Shown piece by piece: positions 5,008 to 13,984 of a stretch of DNA of 30,284 nt. Source of the DNA: a virus; IMG/VR virus record IMGVR_UViG_3300023180_004388, positions 1 through 30,284 of that record; one strand, 5' to 3'. The notes under the pieces are model-generated. The model made no database searches. It worked only from the letters and a program-made list of their open reading frames with translations, and had not been told where the DNA came from. The stretch's first letter is position 1. The number at the start of each line of letters is the position of its first letter. The position numbers were made by a program, and so were the translations under genes.

Positions 5008-7471
5008 AAAGTCTCCTTCTTTTATTCAAAAGATTTACTACGATCTAGTTCCATTCTCTAAGAGATATGGTAGTGTATTCAATGAGACTTATAACTTTCT
5101 TCTTGAGAGTGAGAAGTGGAGTAGAGAAAAACTAGAAGAGTATCAACTTCAGGAGTTTAAGAAGTTGATACTGCACTGCTATGAAAATGTACCATACTAC
5201 ACCAGAGTTTTTAATGATAGGGGATTGACTCCTGATGATTTTCAATCCTTGTCTGACGTTACTAAACTTCCTTTTCTCACCAAAGACATCATAAGAGAGA
5301 ATCTCAATGATTTGATTGCCACAAACATGAGAGATCAAAAGTCTTATGAGTTTAGGACTAGTGGGTCTACTGGTAAGAAGTTGGTTTTTTATGGCACTGA
5401 TGAGGCATATAAAAAAGAAGCAGCATTTGTCCTTAGGGCATATGAAAAGCACGGAGCAAAACTCTATGACGAACCAAGCGTTTGGTTGCGTAGATATGTG
5501 CCTGTAGATAGAGGTTCTGACCTTTGGTATTATGACTATGAGTTGAAGCGACTTTATATGTCTGCTTATCACTTAAATGATAATACTATCAAGGAGTATG
5601 TTGATACAATCAATAAGAAGAAGTATCATACTCTTGTTGCTTATCCTTCCAGCATCTATGTTCTTGCTTGTCTGTGTGAAGAGCACGGTTTGAAACTCAA
5701 GCACATCAAAAAGATTCATGTGTCTTCTGAGATGATGCTGCCTGAGTGGAAGCGAAAGGTTGAAGAAGTATTTGGTATTGTTCCAGTTGCACACTATGGT
5801 GCGATTGAAAAGGTATGCTTCATGAATCAACTTGAAGATAGTGGTAAGTATTATGAGAATCTTCAGTATGGTGTCACCGAATATCTTGATGATGGAAATG
5901 GCAATCACACAATCGTTGCCACTGGATTCCTAAACTACTACATGCCTTTCCTTAGATACAAGACTGAGGATAGTGTTGTATTGAATCCTGATGCTGGTGA
6001 CTTTGATAAGGTATTGTCTATCAATGGAAGGACCAGTGACATTCTGATTGCAGAGGATGGGTCTAGACTTCCTGGTGTTAATTTCTATAGTTGGATTGAT
6101 AAAAGAGTCCCTGGAGTTTCAATGTTCCAGATTGTCCAGAAGAATAGAAAGGATATCGTTTTTAGTTTTGTTGGAAGTCAAAGGTATAGTGAAGAGACTA
6201 TTCCTCAGATCCATGAAGGCCTGACCTCTAGACTTGGTAATCTTAACTTCACTATTAATAGGGTAAGGGAGATTAAGAGAAACGAATCTACAGGAAAGAT
6301 TAGGTGCATTGTCAATAACATTCTGAAGAAGACTTCTACTAAAGAATTGTACAATCAGTTGTATGACCTGAAGAAACAAAACGGCACACATTCTCCAAGT
6401 ATCAATACAATTATTGAAAACATTCCTGAGATTCAGTGTAACATTGATGCCTGCTTCTTGAGTAATCCGTATGCCACAGACTTGTTTCTCAAGAAATTCA
6501 ATGAGGATTTGATTATTCCTAATAACATTAGAAACTATCTGGAGTTGTATCCTCAACAAAACAAATTTGTTTCTAAGAAAATCTCTGATTATATTAGTGT
6601 TCCTTCTGAAAATATCTTGGTTGGTAATGGTGCCATTGAGATTATTGAGAAGGTCATGAATAACATGTCTGGTAAGATGTTGTTGGGTCTTCCTACATTC
6701 TCTTCTTACTATGAATTCAACAAAGATTGTGAGATTGTACAAAGTGAGATTCCATTGCTTACTTCTGACGATGTAATTGCAGAAGTTAATCGGACTCAAT
6801 CAAACAATCTTCTTCTGGTTAATCCTAACAATCCCACAGGACATTACATTTCTAAAGATCAACTTAGAGTGATTCTTGAGAATCTAAAGCATCTTGATAC
6901 AATCATTGTTGATGAGAGTTTTATTCACTTCTCAACAAAGGAAAATCCAAACTCAACATCCGTTGGTGATTTGGTCACCACTTATCCGAACCTTGTAGTC
7001 ATTAAGAGTATGTCAAAGGATTTTGGCATTGCTGGTATTCGCTGTGGATATGCTATAATGTCTAAGGATAAAGTTGCGTATTCTATTGATAAAGGATTCC
7101 TTTGGAATTCTAATGGTATCTCTGAATACTTCTTCAGTCTCCTCTCTGACAAGCAGTTCATTGAAGAATACGAGAAAACTCGCATTCAGTTTTTGAATGA
7201 GTTTGATGAATTCTATGATCAATTGAAGACCATTGATGGTATTGAAGTCTATCCTTCTAAAACTAATTTCTTCCTCATTGACCTGAAGACTAAAAAATCA
7301 TTTGACTTTGTGTGTTGGATGTTGATTGAAAAAGGAATCTATGTTAGGAGTATGGACGACAAGATTGGGATGGGAATTGACACTGATACGTTTGTTAGAA
7401 TTGCTGGAAAGACCCAAGAGGAAAACAACTACATAGTAAAGTCTATTAAAGAATTTGTTGGTGATTCTTAA
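4982..7471 (+). CDS. Fusion: CapK/PaaK-like adenylate-forming ligase plus HisC-like aminotransferase
   Basis: This 829-residue protein joins two enzymes. Residues 1 to about 450 resemble phenylacetate-CoA ligase and the capsule protein CapK, with the nucleotide-binding loop RTSGSTGKK at 125-133, HYGAIEK near 271 and GRTSD near 349. From about 470 on is a fold-type I PLP enzyme like histidinol-phosphate aminotransferase: NPNNPTG at 614-620, VDESF at 643-647 and the Schiff-base lysine K679 in SMSKDFGIAGIRCGY. Related PLP enzymes in Campylobacter capsule loci (Cj1436, Cj1437) make ethanolamine phosphate or serinol phosphate. Together with the overlapping HAD gene this suggests an amino-alcohol or amino-acid modification of the glycan. 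The fusion is intact with no frameshift; the reaction itself is inferred. Confidence 0.88.
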   Translation: MASLQSLIKKSPSFIQKIYYDLVPFSKRYGSVFNETYNFLLESEKWSREKLEEYQLQEFKKLILHCYENVPYYTRVFNDRGLTPDDFQSLSDVTKLPFLTKDIIRENLNDLIATNMRDQKSYEFRTSGSTGKKLVFYGTDEAYKKEAAFVLRAYEKHGAKLYDEPSVWLRRYVPVDRGSDLWYYDYELKRLYMSAYHLNDNTIKEYVDTINKKKYHTLVAYPSSIYVLACLCEEHGLKLKHIKKIHVSSEMMLPEWKRKVEEVFGIVPVAHYGAIEKVCFMNQLEDSGKYYENLQYGVTEYLDDGNGNHTIVATGFLNYYMPFLRYKTEDSVVLNPDAGDFDKVLSINGRTSDILIAEDGSRLPGVNFYSWIDKRVPGVSMFQIVQKNRKDIVFSFVGSQRYSEETIPQIHEGLTSRLGNLNFTINRVREIKRNESTGKIRCIVNNILKKTSTKELYNQLYDLKKQNGTHSPSINTIIENIPEIQCNIDACFLSNPYATDLFLKKFNEDLIIPNNIRNYLELYPQQNKFVSKKISDYISVPSENILVGNGAIEIIEKVMNNMSGKMLLGLPTFSSYYEFNKDCEIVQSEIPLLTSDDVIAEVNRTQSNNLLLVNPNNPTGHYISKDQLRVILENLKHLDTIIVDESFIHFSTKENPNSTSVGDLVTTYPNLVVIKSMSKDFGIAGIRCGYAIMSKDKVAYSIDKGFLWNSNGISEYFFSLLSDKQFIEEYEKTRIQFLNEFDEFYDQLKTIDGIEVYPSKTNFFLIDLKTKKSFDFVCWMLIEKGIYVRSMDDKIGMGIDTDTFVRIAGKTQEENNYIVKSIKEFVGDS

Positions 7472-7474
7472 GTT

Positions 7475-8701
7475 ATGAATATTAGTTTTATTGGATTGGG
7501 AAAACTTGGATTGCCTCTTGCATGTTGCTTAGCAGAATCAGGTAATAAAGTTCTCGGTATTGATAAGAATCAATACTTCATTAATAAACTGAATAACAAA
7601 GAACTTCCATTCTTTGAACCAGGGCTTGATGAGATTTTCCCTAGTTCAAATCTAATTGGATTTACTGATTCATACGAAAGTATTTTTTCAGATACTGACG
7701 CCACCATTATCTTGGTGAATACCCAAGACCAAAATGGTGGATATTCTTCTTTAATCGTAGAGAAAGTATTAGAAGAGTTCTCTCAGTATCTTAAGGAATC
7801 GGATAAAGATTATCATCTTGTAGTTCTTTCCTCTACTGTTCTTCCTGGAACTATCAATAAACTTATTAGTTTGATTGAGGAGATCTCTGGTAGAAAGTAT
7901 GGTGAAGGATTTGGATTCTCATATGTTCCCGACTTTGTTAAGTTGGGCAATGTAATTCAGGACTTTAAGAATCCTGAGTTCTTTATGATCGGATCTAATA
8001 ATGAAAGAGATTTCTCTTTGACTAAATCCATCTGGCACACTTTCCATACCAATAATCCACCAGAAAGAAGTCTGACTCTTGAGGAGTCCGAGGTTGCTAA
8101 GGTGGCACTGAATGGTTATCTTGTTCATAAGATCACCTATGCAAACTTCTTAGGTGAACTTTGTAATGGGATGGAAAATGTTGATGTTCACAATATCACA
8201 AAGACCATTGGACTTGACAAAAGAATCTCTCCATATTTCTTTGGGTATGGTACTCCATACGGTGGAACTTGTTTCCCCAGGGACACGACAGCATTCATTA
8301 AGTTCTCAGAAGATAGAGGAAAGACTGCCAAGCATCTTTTGTTTGCTGAAGAAGTAAACGAGATGGTTTATGAAAGCATTGTTGAGAAATTACAACAATA
8401 CAACAAGATTTCTATCCTTGGTATTTCATTTAAACCAAACTCTCCAGTTACTGTTGGATCTCCATCAGTTAAACTTTTGAGTATGCTAGAAGGAAAAGAA
8501 ATTCTATGTCATGATTTTATTGACGAGACCTTTGAGAACTTACAAATATTCCAAAACCTAACTGTTAATAGGTATGATGATTTTCAAAAATGTGTTGATG
8601 ATTCTGAAGTTGCGGTTATAATGCATCCAGATAAAAGGTATGCTAGTATAAACATACATAATTGTAAATTTATTGACTATTGGGGGATCATTAAAAAATG
8701 A
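7475..8701 (+). CDS. UDP-glucose/GDP-mannose dehydrogenase family protein
   Basis: Four-electron NAD-dependent oxidation of a nucleotide sugar to the uronic acid is the family reaction. The N-terminal NAD-binding GLGKLGLP is at residues 7-14, the catalytic Lys and Asn at K209 and N213 in EVAKVALNG, and the nucleophile C266 in GGTCFPRD. The C-terminal UDP-binding domain begins at ISILGISFKPN. The usual SPEF loop reads VPDF, so the Glu is replaced by Asp, which may slow the reaction or change substrate. At 408 residues it has near-normal length. It follows the fusion gene by three bases and overlaps the next by ATGA. The substrate sugar is unknown. Confidence 0.88.
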   Translation: MNISFIGLGKLGLPLACCLAESGNKVLGIDKNQYFINKLNNKELPFFEPGLDEIFPSSNLIGFTDSYESIFSDTDATIILVNTQDQNGGYSSLIVEKVLEEFSQYLKESDKDYHLVVLSSTVLPGTINKLISLIEEISGRKYGEGFGFSYVPDFVKLGNVIQDFKNPEFFMIGSNNERDFSLTKSIWHTFHTNNPPERSLTLEESEVAKVALNGYLVHKITYANFLGELCNGMENVDVHNITKTIGLDKRISPYFFGYGTPYGGTCFPRDTTAFIKFSEDRGKTAKHLLFAEEVNEMVYESIVEKLQQYNKISILGISFKPNSPVTVGSPSVKLLSMLEGKEILCHDFIDETFENLQIFQNLTVNRYDDFQKCVDDSEVAVIMHPDKRYASINIHNCKFIDYWGIIKK

Positions 8702-9375
8702 AATCACTTGAATATCTTAGTGAAATACTTAGTAAGAATGTTAGATATTCTTCTATAAAGCATATCTATGAATACATTAAAAATAATAAAGCAAAAAGAT
8801 TTATAGAGTTTGGAACATCTAGAGTAAATTTTGAAGGGAACTCTACAATTTTTTTGGCGTTGCTTGCTAAAGAAAATGGAGCAAAATTTACTTCAGTAGA
8901 TATATCGCAGCAATGTATTGATAATGCAATCAAAATTATTAAAGATTTTGATGAAGATCTACTTCAATACATTGAGTTTGTTTGTATGGATCAATATGAA
9001 TACATGAAAAATTATGATGGAGAATCTGCACAATATGTTTACTTAGATTGTGATGATAATCATAAGCACGATGCATTTAAATCTTTGTTAGAATCTGATA
9101 TTTTAGATTTTGATTCTTTGATATGTATTGATGACATGATTACTCAGGATCGCGGATGTATAGTTCAGGTAGATGGAGTTGTTGATATTGTAAATTGCAA
9201 TTCAGAACATCTAACACCTTTAGATAGAATTGATTATGGCGAAACTATTAACTCTGAACAAATAGAATGGAATAGAAAAAATAAACTTTTTCCACAAACA
9301 GAGGATAATTTTTTAGTTCATGAAAAAGGAGTAAGACAATTTGAGTATCAAATATTAGTAGAGTGTAAAAAATGA
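8698..9375 (+). CDS. Class I SAM-dependent methyltransferase-like protein
   Basis: A 225-residue Rossmann-type protein. Motif I is IEFGTSR near residue 36-42, with the acidic end of strand 2 in FTSVDIS and a later acidic strand in YVYLDCDD followed by LICIDDM. This order fits the O-methyltransferase-like Methyltransf_24 group often found in polysaccharide loci. The gene is strongly AT-rich compared with the photosynthesis genes. It overlaps both neighbours by ATGA. A sugar or side-chain hydroxyl is the probable target; this is inferred from context. Confidence 0.7.
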   Translation: MKSLEYLSEILSKNVRYSSIKHIYEYIKNNKAKRFIEFGTSRVNFEGNSTIFLALLAKENGAKFTSVDISQQCIDNAIKIIKDFDEDLLQYIEFVCMDQYEYMKNYDGESAQYVYLDCDDNHKHDAFKSLLESDILDFDSLICIDDMITQDRGCIVQVDGVVDIVNCNSEHLTPLDRIDYGETINSEQIEWNRKNKLFPQTEDNFLVHEKGVRQFEYQILVECKK

Positions 9376-10028
9376 TTGACGTACTGCAAAAGGATCTTCT
9401 TGAAAAAATAAACAAAAAGAAGATAGTAAGTATTGGTGATTCGCATTCTCTTTTCTTTAGTAATTTAAACTATATTAAAATCAATCATATAGGTCCTGTC
9501 ACTGCATATAATTTGATGAAAGAAAACTCTACCACAAGAGGGAGAGAAATATTTTATGATTTTTTGAAAACTGAAAATTCTAATGACACTGCATTATTAT
9601 TGTCTTTCGGTGAAATTGATTTACGAGTTCATGTTGTTAAGGCATCTTTACGTGATTCCATTTCTATAAAAGAATCCGCAATTAATACTGCAAAGAGATA
9701 TACTATGTTTATTGATGAAATACTTAATTTGGGGTGGACTATCTTAGTTCAAGGACCTTCTGCAAATGGAGAAGAAAGAGCTCTAAATCTAGATTATCCT
9801 TATTCTGGTAGTATTGTTGAAAGAAATCAAGCAACTATCATTTTTAATAATGAATTGGAAAACTATTGTAAGCAGAATTCTATTTTATTTGCATCCTTAT
9901 ATGACTTATCCATAGATCAAAATACATTTGATACTAGATCTGAATATTTGTCTGATGGGTGCCATTTACATAAAGATCCATATCTACAATCTATCATGAT
10001 ATCTAGATATATTAATTTTAATAATTAA
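9372..10028 (+). CDS. SGNH/GDSL-type esterase or acyltransferase
   Basis: The 218-residue protein carries the hydrolase signature in the right order: block I GDSHS with nucleophile S24, a block III-like FGEIDLR, and the C-terminal D195-G-C-H198 that completes the triad. SGNH enzymes in glycan loci add or remove O-acetyl groups. No signal peptide is present, so it would act in the cytoplasm on a precursor. It lies between two methyltransferase genes in the most AT-rich part of the island. The fold call is fairly strong; direction of reaction and substrate are open. Confidence 0.75.
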   Translation: MIDVLQKDLLEKINKKKIVSIGDSHSLFFSNLNYIKINHIGPVTAYNLMKENSTTRGREIFYDFLKTENSNDTALLLSFGEIDLRVHVVKASLRDSISIKESAINTAKRYTMFIDEILNLGWTILVQGPSANGEERALNLDYPYSGSIVERNQATIIFNNELENYCKQNSILFASLYDLSIDQNTFDTRSEYLSDGCHLHKDPYLQSIMISRYINFNN

Positions 10029-10033
10029 AAATT

Positions 10034-10747
10034 ATGAATAAAATAGTTAAAAATGTACTAGAAAAGTATTTGGTAGATGGGAATATTAATGTACCTTCCA
10101 AATATACTAGAGTTAAAATAGATGTAGGAACTTCCATCAATGCACCAAATTCCGAATATTGGTTGGATGGTGAAAATGATTTATGTGTATTTGGATTTGA
10201 ACCAAATCCATTTAATGTAGAATATTTAAAGACCTTTCCCAAAAAAATTTGGCCAATTCATCTGGATCCTAGTAGGATTGATAATGATTTTTTCCTATTA
10301 GAGACTGCTCTTTCGGACAAGGATCCGCAATACTTGAATTTCTATTGCACAGATGATGATTCGGGAACATCTAGTTTATACAAACCAAATTATTTTGGGG
10401 TGAAGGAAGAAGTCAAGGTTCCATCAATAAGATTAAAAGATTTTTTTGATGTTTTTCCTTGGGATCAAATTCCATACATAGAACATTTAAAAATTGATGC
10501 TCAGAATTCTGATTTTGATATTGTAAGAAGTGCTGGAGAATACTTGAAAAATAATGTTATGTTCTTAAGTGTAGAGGTAACAACAAATAATCAATATGAA
10601 AATACTCTTTCATCATCTGAAATGAAAGAGTATATTGAAAGTCAGGGATTTGTTTGCTTCAACTGGAAATCCAATGGAAATTTTTATAATAAGAATTTTG
10701 AAGATAAATTAGATGCAATTAATTTTGTTTTTTTGGAGACTGATTGA
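10034..10747 (+). CDS. FkbM-family methyltransferase
   Basis: A 237-residue protein with the FkbM layout: KIDVGTS as SAM-binding motif I, GFEPNPFN as the acidic strand 2 loop, a TALSDKD segment, SIRLKDFF and LKIDAQNSDFDIVRSA, all hallmark blocks. FkbM enzymes O-methylate sugars or polyketides. Here the target is probably a hydroxyl of the glycan built by this island. The stop overlaps a possible TTG start of the next gene. Confidence 0.85.
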   Translation: MNKIVKNVLEKYLVDGNINVPSKYTRVKIDVGTSINAPNSEYWLDGENDLCVFGFEPNPFNVEYLKTFPKKIWPIHLDPSRIDNDFFLLETALSDKDPQYLNFYCTDDDSGTSSLYKPNYFGVKEEVKVPSIRLKDFFDVFPWDQIPYIEHLKIDAQNSDFDIVRSAGEYLKNNVMFLSVEVTTNNQYENTLSSSEMKEYIESQGFVCFNWKSNGNFYNKNFEDKLDAINFVFLETD

Positions 10748-10749
10748 AC

Positions 10750-11607
10750 ATGATATATTTGACTACTAATACTGATGGATGGGATACGGAAGGGATTGGT
10801 TCTATATGCCAGTGGAATCTTTTACTTTTCTGTATTTCTAGAGATCTAGAAGTTAATCCCTCCATTCCTCCATATAAAAATATTGCACACTATGATTACA
10901 CTTCATACTCTTCTGAGGAATGGAGTGAATCTTTTACTAAGTTCTTCAATTTTCCATATGAAACTGAGTTTGATGTGGAATATGATTTCAATGGTTCTTA
11001 TGAAGATCTAAAAGTATTTGTTGAGGAAAATAAAAACAAAGAAGAGAAGATCTTGATTGATGTCCCTAAGATGTTCATTGTTGATCATGGGCAAAGTAAT
11101 ATCAATCGTTTCTTTGAAAAACAGTATTTAAAAGAGATCAGAGACGGACTTAAAGTTGATGATACTTATTTTGAAGATGGAGTAGTAAATATATCTCTTC
11201 ATATACGATCCAATAATGCAAATGATGTTGATTTTTCAAATTCTAGAGAAGCATTTGGACGGCACATTGATTCAACCAAATTCAAAACTTTGATTGGTGA
11301 ATTGATTGAAAAGCATAAAGATGAACAAGTTCATTTGCATATCCACTCACAGGGGCAGATTGAGAATTTTTATGATATAATGGAACTATCTACAGAAAGT
11401 TTCAAGATCACTTGCCATTTGAATGATCATCCAACAAAAGACATATACCATATGTCTCATGCAGATTATTTGATTATGGCAAACAGTTCTTATAGTTGGA
11501 TCTGTCACTTACTGAGTGGTAATCCAACTTATGTTAGAGATAACTTCTGGCATTCTGTATATCCAAATGCTGTGTTCTTAGACTCAAATTATCAAATAAA
11601 ATTATGA
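10750..11607 (+). CDS. Putative GT11-like glycosyltransferase
   Basis: The protein of 285 residues looks like a divergent GT-B fucosyltransferase-type enzyme. A strand ISLHIRSNN occupies the position of the HxRRGD donor-binding motif, and near the C terminus MSHADYLIMANSSYSW matches the pattern 'ADxxIxxNSSxSWW' of GT11 enzymes. Both key positions are degenerate: HIRSN in place of HVRRGD. The ATG at 10750 is preferred over an in-frame TTG at 10744. The next gene is a clear GT11 and overlaps by ATGA. An inactive or altered-specificity relative is possible. Confidence 0.6.
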   Translation: MIYLTTNTDGWDTEGIGSICQWNLLLFCISRDLEVNPSIPPYKNIAHYDYTSYSSEEWSESFTKFFNFPYETEFDVEYDFNGSYEDLKVFVEENKNKEEKILIDVPKMFIVDHGQSNINRFFEKQYLKEIRDGLKVDDTYFEDGVVNISLHIRSNNANDVDFSNSREAFGRHIDSTKFKTLIGELIEKHKDEQVHLHIHSQGQIENFYDIMELSTESFKITCHLNDHPTKDIYHMSHADYLIMANSSYSWICHLLSGNPTYVRDNFWHSVYPNAVFLDSNYQIKL

Positions 11608-12515
11608 TTGGTTACGATAGACTTGGTAGTAACGGAAGACTCGGCAATCAGATGTTTCAGTATGCAGCACTTCGTGGTATTGCTGCCAACCGAAACTTTG
11701 ATTGGTGCATTCCTCCAGAAGGGTTTCCTTCACTAACAAACTATGGATTGTATGATGCATTCAAACTGAAGAACCTCACTGAGAAAAATGTAGGAGTACT
11801 GAATCCTATTATCTCTAAGCAAGAGCAATTCAGTTTTTATAATCTTGCAAGTGCAAATAGGAATGTAAGAAATCGTATTGAGCGGTCTTATGAATTTGAT
11901 GAAGATCTTTTCAATAATGTAGAGGACAATACAAACATTGATGGATTCTTCCAGTCAGAAAAATATTTCAAGCACATTGAATCTGAGATTCGTGAAGACT
12001 TTGAGTTTGTAGATGGGATTCTAGAACCATGTAAAGAGTTCATGAAGCAGTTCTCTGAAGTTGTCTTTCTTCATGTCAGACGTGGTGATAATGTCGGTAG
12101 AGAAGATCTCTGTAGGATTCCTAAACTTGAAGGTTATTATGCTGATGCTCTGACTCGTTTCAGTGATACTGCTGCTGTATTGGTTTGTAGTGATGACATT
12201 GAGTGGTGTAAGGAGCAATCTTTCTTTAATGATGAACGGTTCTTCCTTTCGGAAAACAATGAGAGGTATAACTTCAAGTGTCTGGATGGCGATAATGTTC
12301 TTCGTAACTCTACCATTCCTTATGTTGATCTCTGTTTGATGAGTCTTTGTAATGGTGGAATCATTCCAACCAGCACCTTGAGTTGGTGGGGTGCGTATTT
12401 GCAAAAAGATAGAACTAATCCTATAATTGTTCAAGACCCTTGGTTCGGTCCCACTCTTGCATATAACAACACTAAGGATCTTATTCCTAGTGATTGGATT
12501 AAACTTTCCTGGTAA
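11604..12515 (+). CDS. GT11 family glycosyltransferase (alpha-1,2-fucosyltransferase-like)
   Basis: Transfers L-fucose, or a similar sugar such as L-galactose, from GDP to an acceptor. The N-terminal GRLGNQMFQYAALRG, the donor-binding HVRRGD at residues 157-162 and the C-terminal STLSWWGAYL are the three GT11 signatures, all intact in a normal length of 303 residues. It has a close paralogue at 15084 with the same signatures. No GDP-fucose synthesis genes are in the window, but GDP-L-galactose from the first gene of the island is a chemically close donor (6-hydroxy-fucose). Confidence 0.92.
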   Translation: MIGYDRLGSNGRLGNQMFQYAALRGIAANRNFDWCIPPEGFPSLTNYGLYDAFKLKNLTEKNVGVLNPIISKQEQFSFYNLASANRNVRNRIERSYEFDEDLFNNVEDNTNIDGFFQSEKYFKHIESEIREDFEFVDGILEPCKEFMKQFSEVVFLHVRRGDNVGREDLCRIPKLEGYYADALTRFSDTAAVLVCSDDIEWCKEQSFFNDERFFLSENNERYNFKCLDGDNVLRNSTIPYVDLCLMSLCNGGIIPTSTLSWWGAYLQKDRTNPIIVQDPWFGPTLAYNNTKDLIPSDWIKLSW

Positions 12516-12532
12516 ATTAATTTAGGTTTCTT

Positions 12533-13264
12533 ATGAAAATTTGTGTAATTACAATTGCAACTGGAAGGTATATCCAGTTTGTAGAAAAACTTCTTGAGTC
12601 TATTGAGAACAACTTTTTAGTTGGTCATGACATTAGTTGTCTTCTCTTCACTGATAATGATCTAGAGGAGACATCAGATAATATCAAAGTCAGTAAGATT
12701 GAGCACAAGACTTGGCCCGAACCAGCATTAAAAAAGTATAATTACATTTACTCTGAGCGAGAGTACCTTAAGCAGTTTGATTATGCTTATTTGTTTGATG
12801 CCGATGTCTACTTTGTAGATAAGGTTGCTGATGAGGTTCTTGAAGATCTGGTTGGTGTAATCCATCCATATAAGGTGCTTGAGGACAAGTCTGTGTACCC
12901 TTATGAAGCAAGGAAAGAGTCTACTGCTTATGTTCCTGATGCTGATAGAAGTAAGTACTATGCTGCAGCATTTGCTGGTGGTAAGTCTGAGAAGTTCTTG
13001 GAGATGGCAAAGACTATTTCTGAACGAGTATCTGAAGATGAGAAGAATGGTATCGTTGCAGTGTGGCATGATGAGAGTCATCTGAACAAATACTTCAATG
13101 AGAATCCCCCGAAGGATCTCTCTCCAAGTTACATGTTCCCTGAGGAACTGGTAAATCATCCAAACTATCCTTGGAAACCCAAACTGATTGCTGTCAACAA
13201 GGATGCTTTTGATACTTCATTCAATCAAGAGAAGCGGGAACTGAATCAATACGGCAATATTTGA
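12533..13264 (+). CDS. GT6 family glycosyltransferase (ABO/alpha-1,3-galactosyltransferase type)
   Basis: A 243-residue catalytic core of the family that includes the human ABO transferases, without stem or membrane anchor. The metal-binding motif is DAD at 89-91 in YLFDADVYF, the acceptor-binding block is YYAAAFAGG at 142-150 and the diagnostic block is WHDESHLNKYF at 178-188, almost identical to the vertebrate enzymes. GT6 proteins add alpha-1,3-linked Gal or GalNAc next to a fucose. Its position directly behind a fucosyltransferase-like GT11 matches that order of addition. Cyanophage GT6 genes have been noted before; bacterial members usually have NxN in place of DxD. Confidence 0.9.
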   Translation: MKICVITIATGRYIQFVEKLLESIENNFLVGHDISCLLFTDNDLEETSDNIKVSKIEHKTWPEPALKKYNYIYSEREYLKQFDYAYLFDADVYFVDKVADEVLEDLVGVIHPYKVLEDKSVYPYEARKESTAYVPDADRSKYYAAAFAGGKSEKFLEMAKTISERVSEDEKNGIVAVWHDESHLNKYFNENPPKDLSPSYMFPEELVNHPNYPWKPKLIAVNKDAFDTSFNQEKRELNQYGNI

Positions 13265-13265
13265 T

Positions 13266-13982
13266 ATGAAAATTAACCTGAGAAATTTAAATACCTACTA
13301 CATCAATCTTGATGAGAAGGAGGAAAGGAGAAGGTCTGTTGAGTACACTCTGAATAGACTTAACTTTTCTTCTGTCACCAGAATTTCTGGTGTTAAGTGT
13401 GATGATGGTAAAGTCGGATGTGCTAGATCTCAACACAAAGTATTATCTGATACTTCAATTCAGACTCCATTCTTGTTAATGGAAGATGATTGCTTGTTCA
13501 CTGGTAACTCTGATTTTGAAATTGAAGTTCCTGATGATGCTGATGCTCTGTTTATCGGTGTTTCTCAGTGGGCCAGGTATTTGAATTTCTCTGGACCATT
13601 TTTGCATTATAGGAAAGTTGATGATAAAATAGTCCAGGTATATAATATGTTATCTGGACATGCTGTAATTTATTTGACTGAAGAGTATAGACAAGTTTGT
13701 TCTCGCATTTCAAAGTACTGTGGTTATCAACTTATGGACCACATGGATAATGGATATGCAGAGATTCAAAAATACTATAATGTATACTCTTTGGACATGC
13801 CAATCTTCAAACAGAATGGACATAATGGTGGAGTAACATCAACTAGAATTACAGAAATGGGAATGGATATTTCTCAAGCAGACAAGTTTTTTGATAATGT
13901 TAAATACAATTTAGGTAGTCTTCAGGGAGTTCCTGATCTGAACAACTGCCCGAGCACTTATTATCCATCCAAGATTGTTTAG
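13266..13982 (+). CDS. GT25-like glycosyltransferase
   Basis: The 238-residue protein carries the LPS glycosyltransferase family 25 pattern: YYINLDEKEERR at the N terminus, GCARSQHKVL in the middle and the catalytic acidic motif LLMEDDC followed by a SGHAVIYL segment. GT25 enzymes usually add galactose or glucose to LPS cores. A second GT25-like gene lies at 15932. The gene follows the GT6 gene by one base. It is fairly divergent after residue 150. Confidence 0.75.
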   Translation: MKINLRNLNTYYINLDEKEERRRSVEYTLNRLNFSSVTRISGVKCDDGKVGCARSQHKVLSDTSIQTPFLLMEDDCLFTGNSDFEIEVPDDADALFIGVSQWARYLNFSGPFLHYRKVDDKIVQVYNMLSGHAVIYLTEEYRQVCSRISKYCGYQLMDHMDNGYAEIQKYYNVYSLDMPIFKQNGHNGGVTSTRITEMGMDISQADKFFDNVKYNLGSLQGVPDLNNCPSTYYPSKIV

Positions 13983-13984
13983 TT

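Noticed and set aside
6119-6799. 226-codon minus-strand frame opposite the ligase-aminotransferase gene
   Set aside because: It lies over the clearly conserved aminotransferase domain and the translation shows no family features; an antisense shadow.
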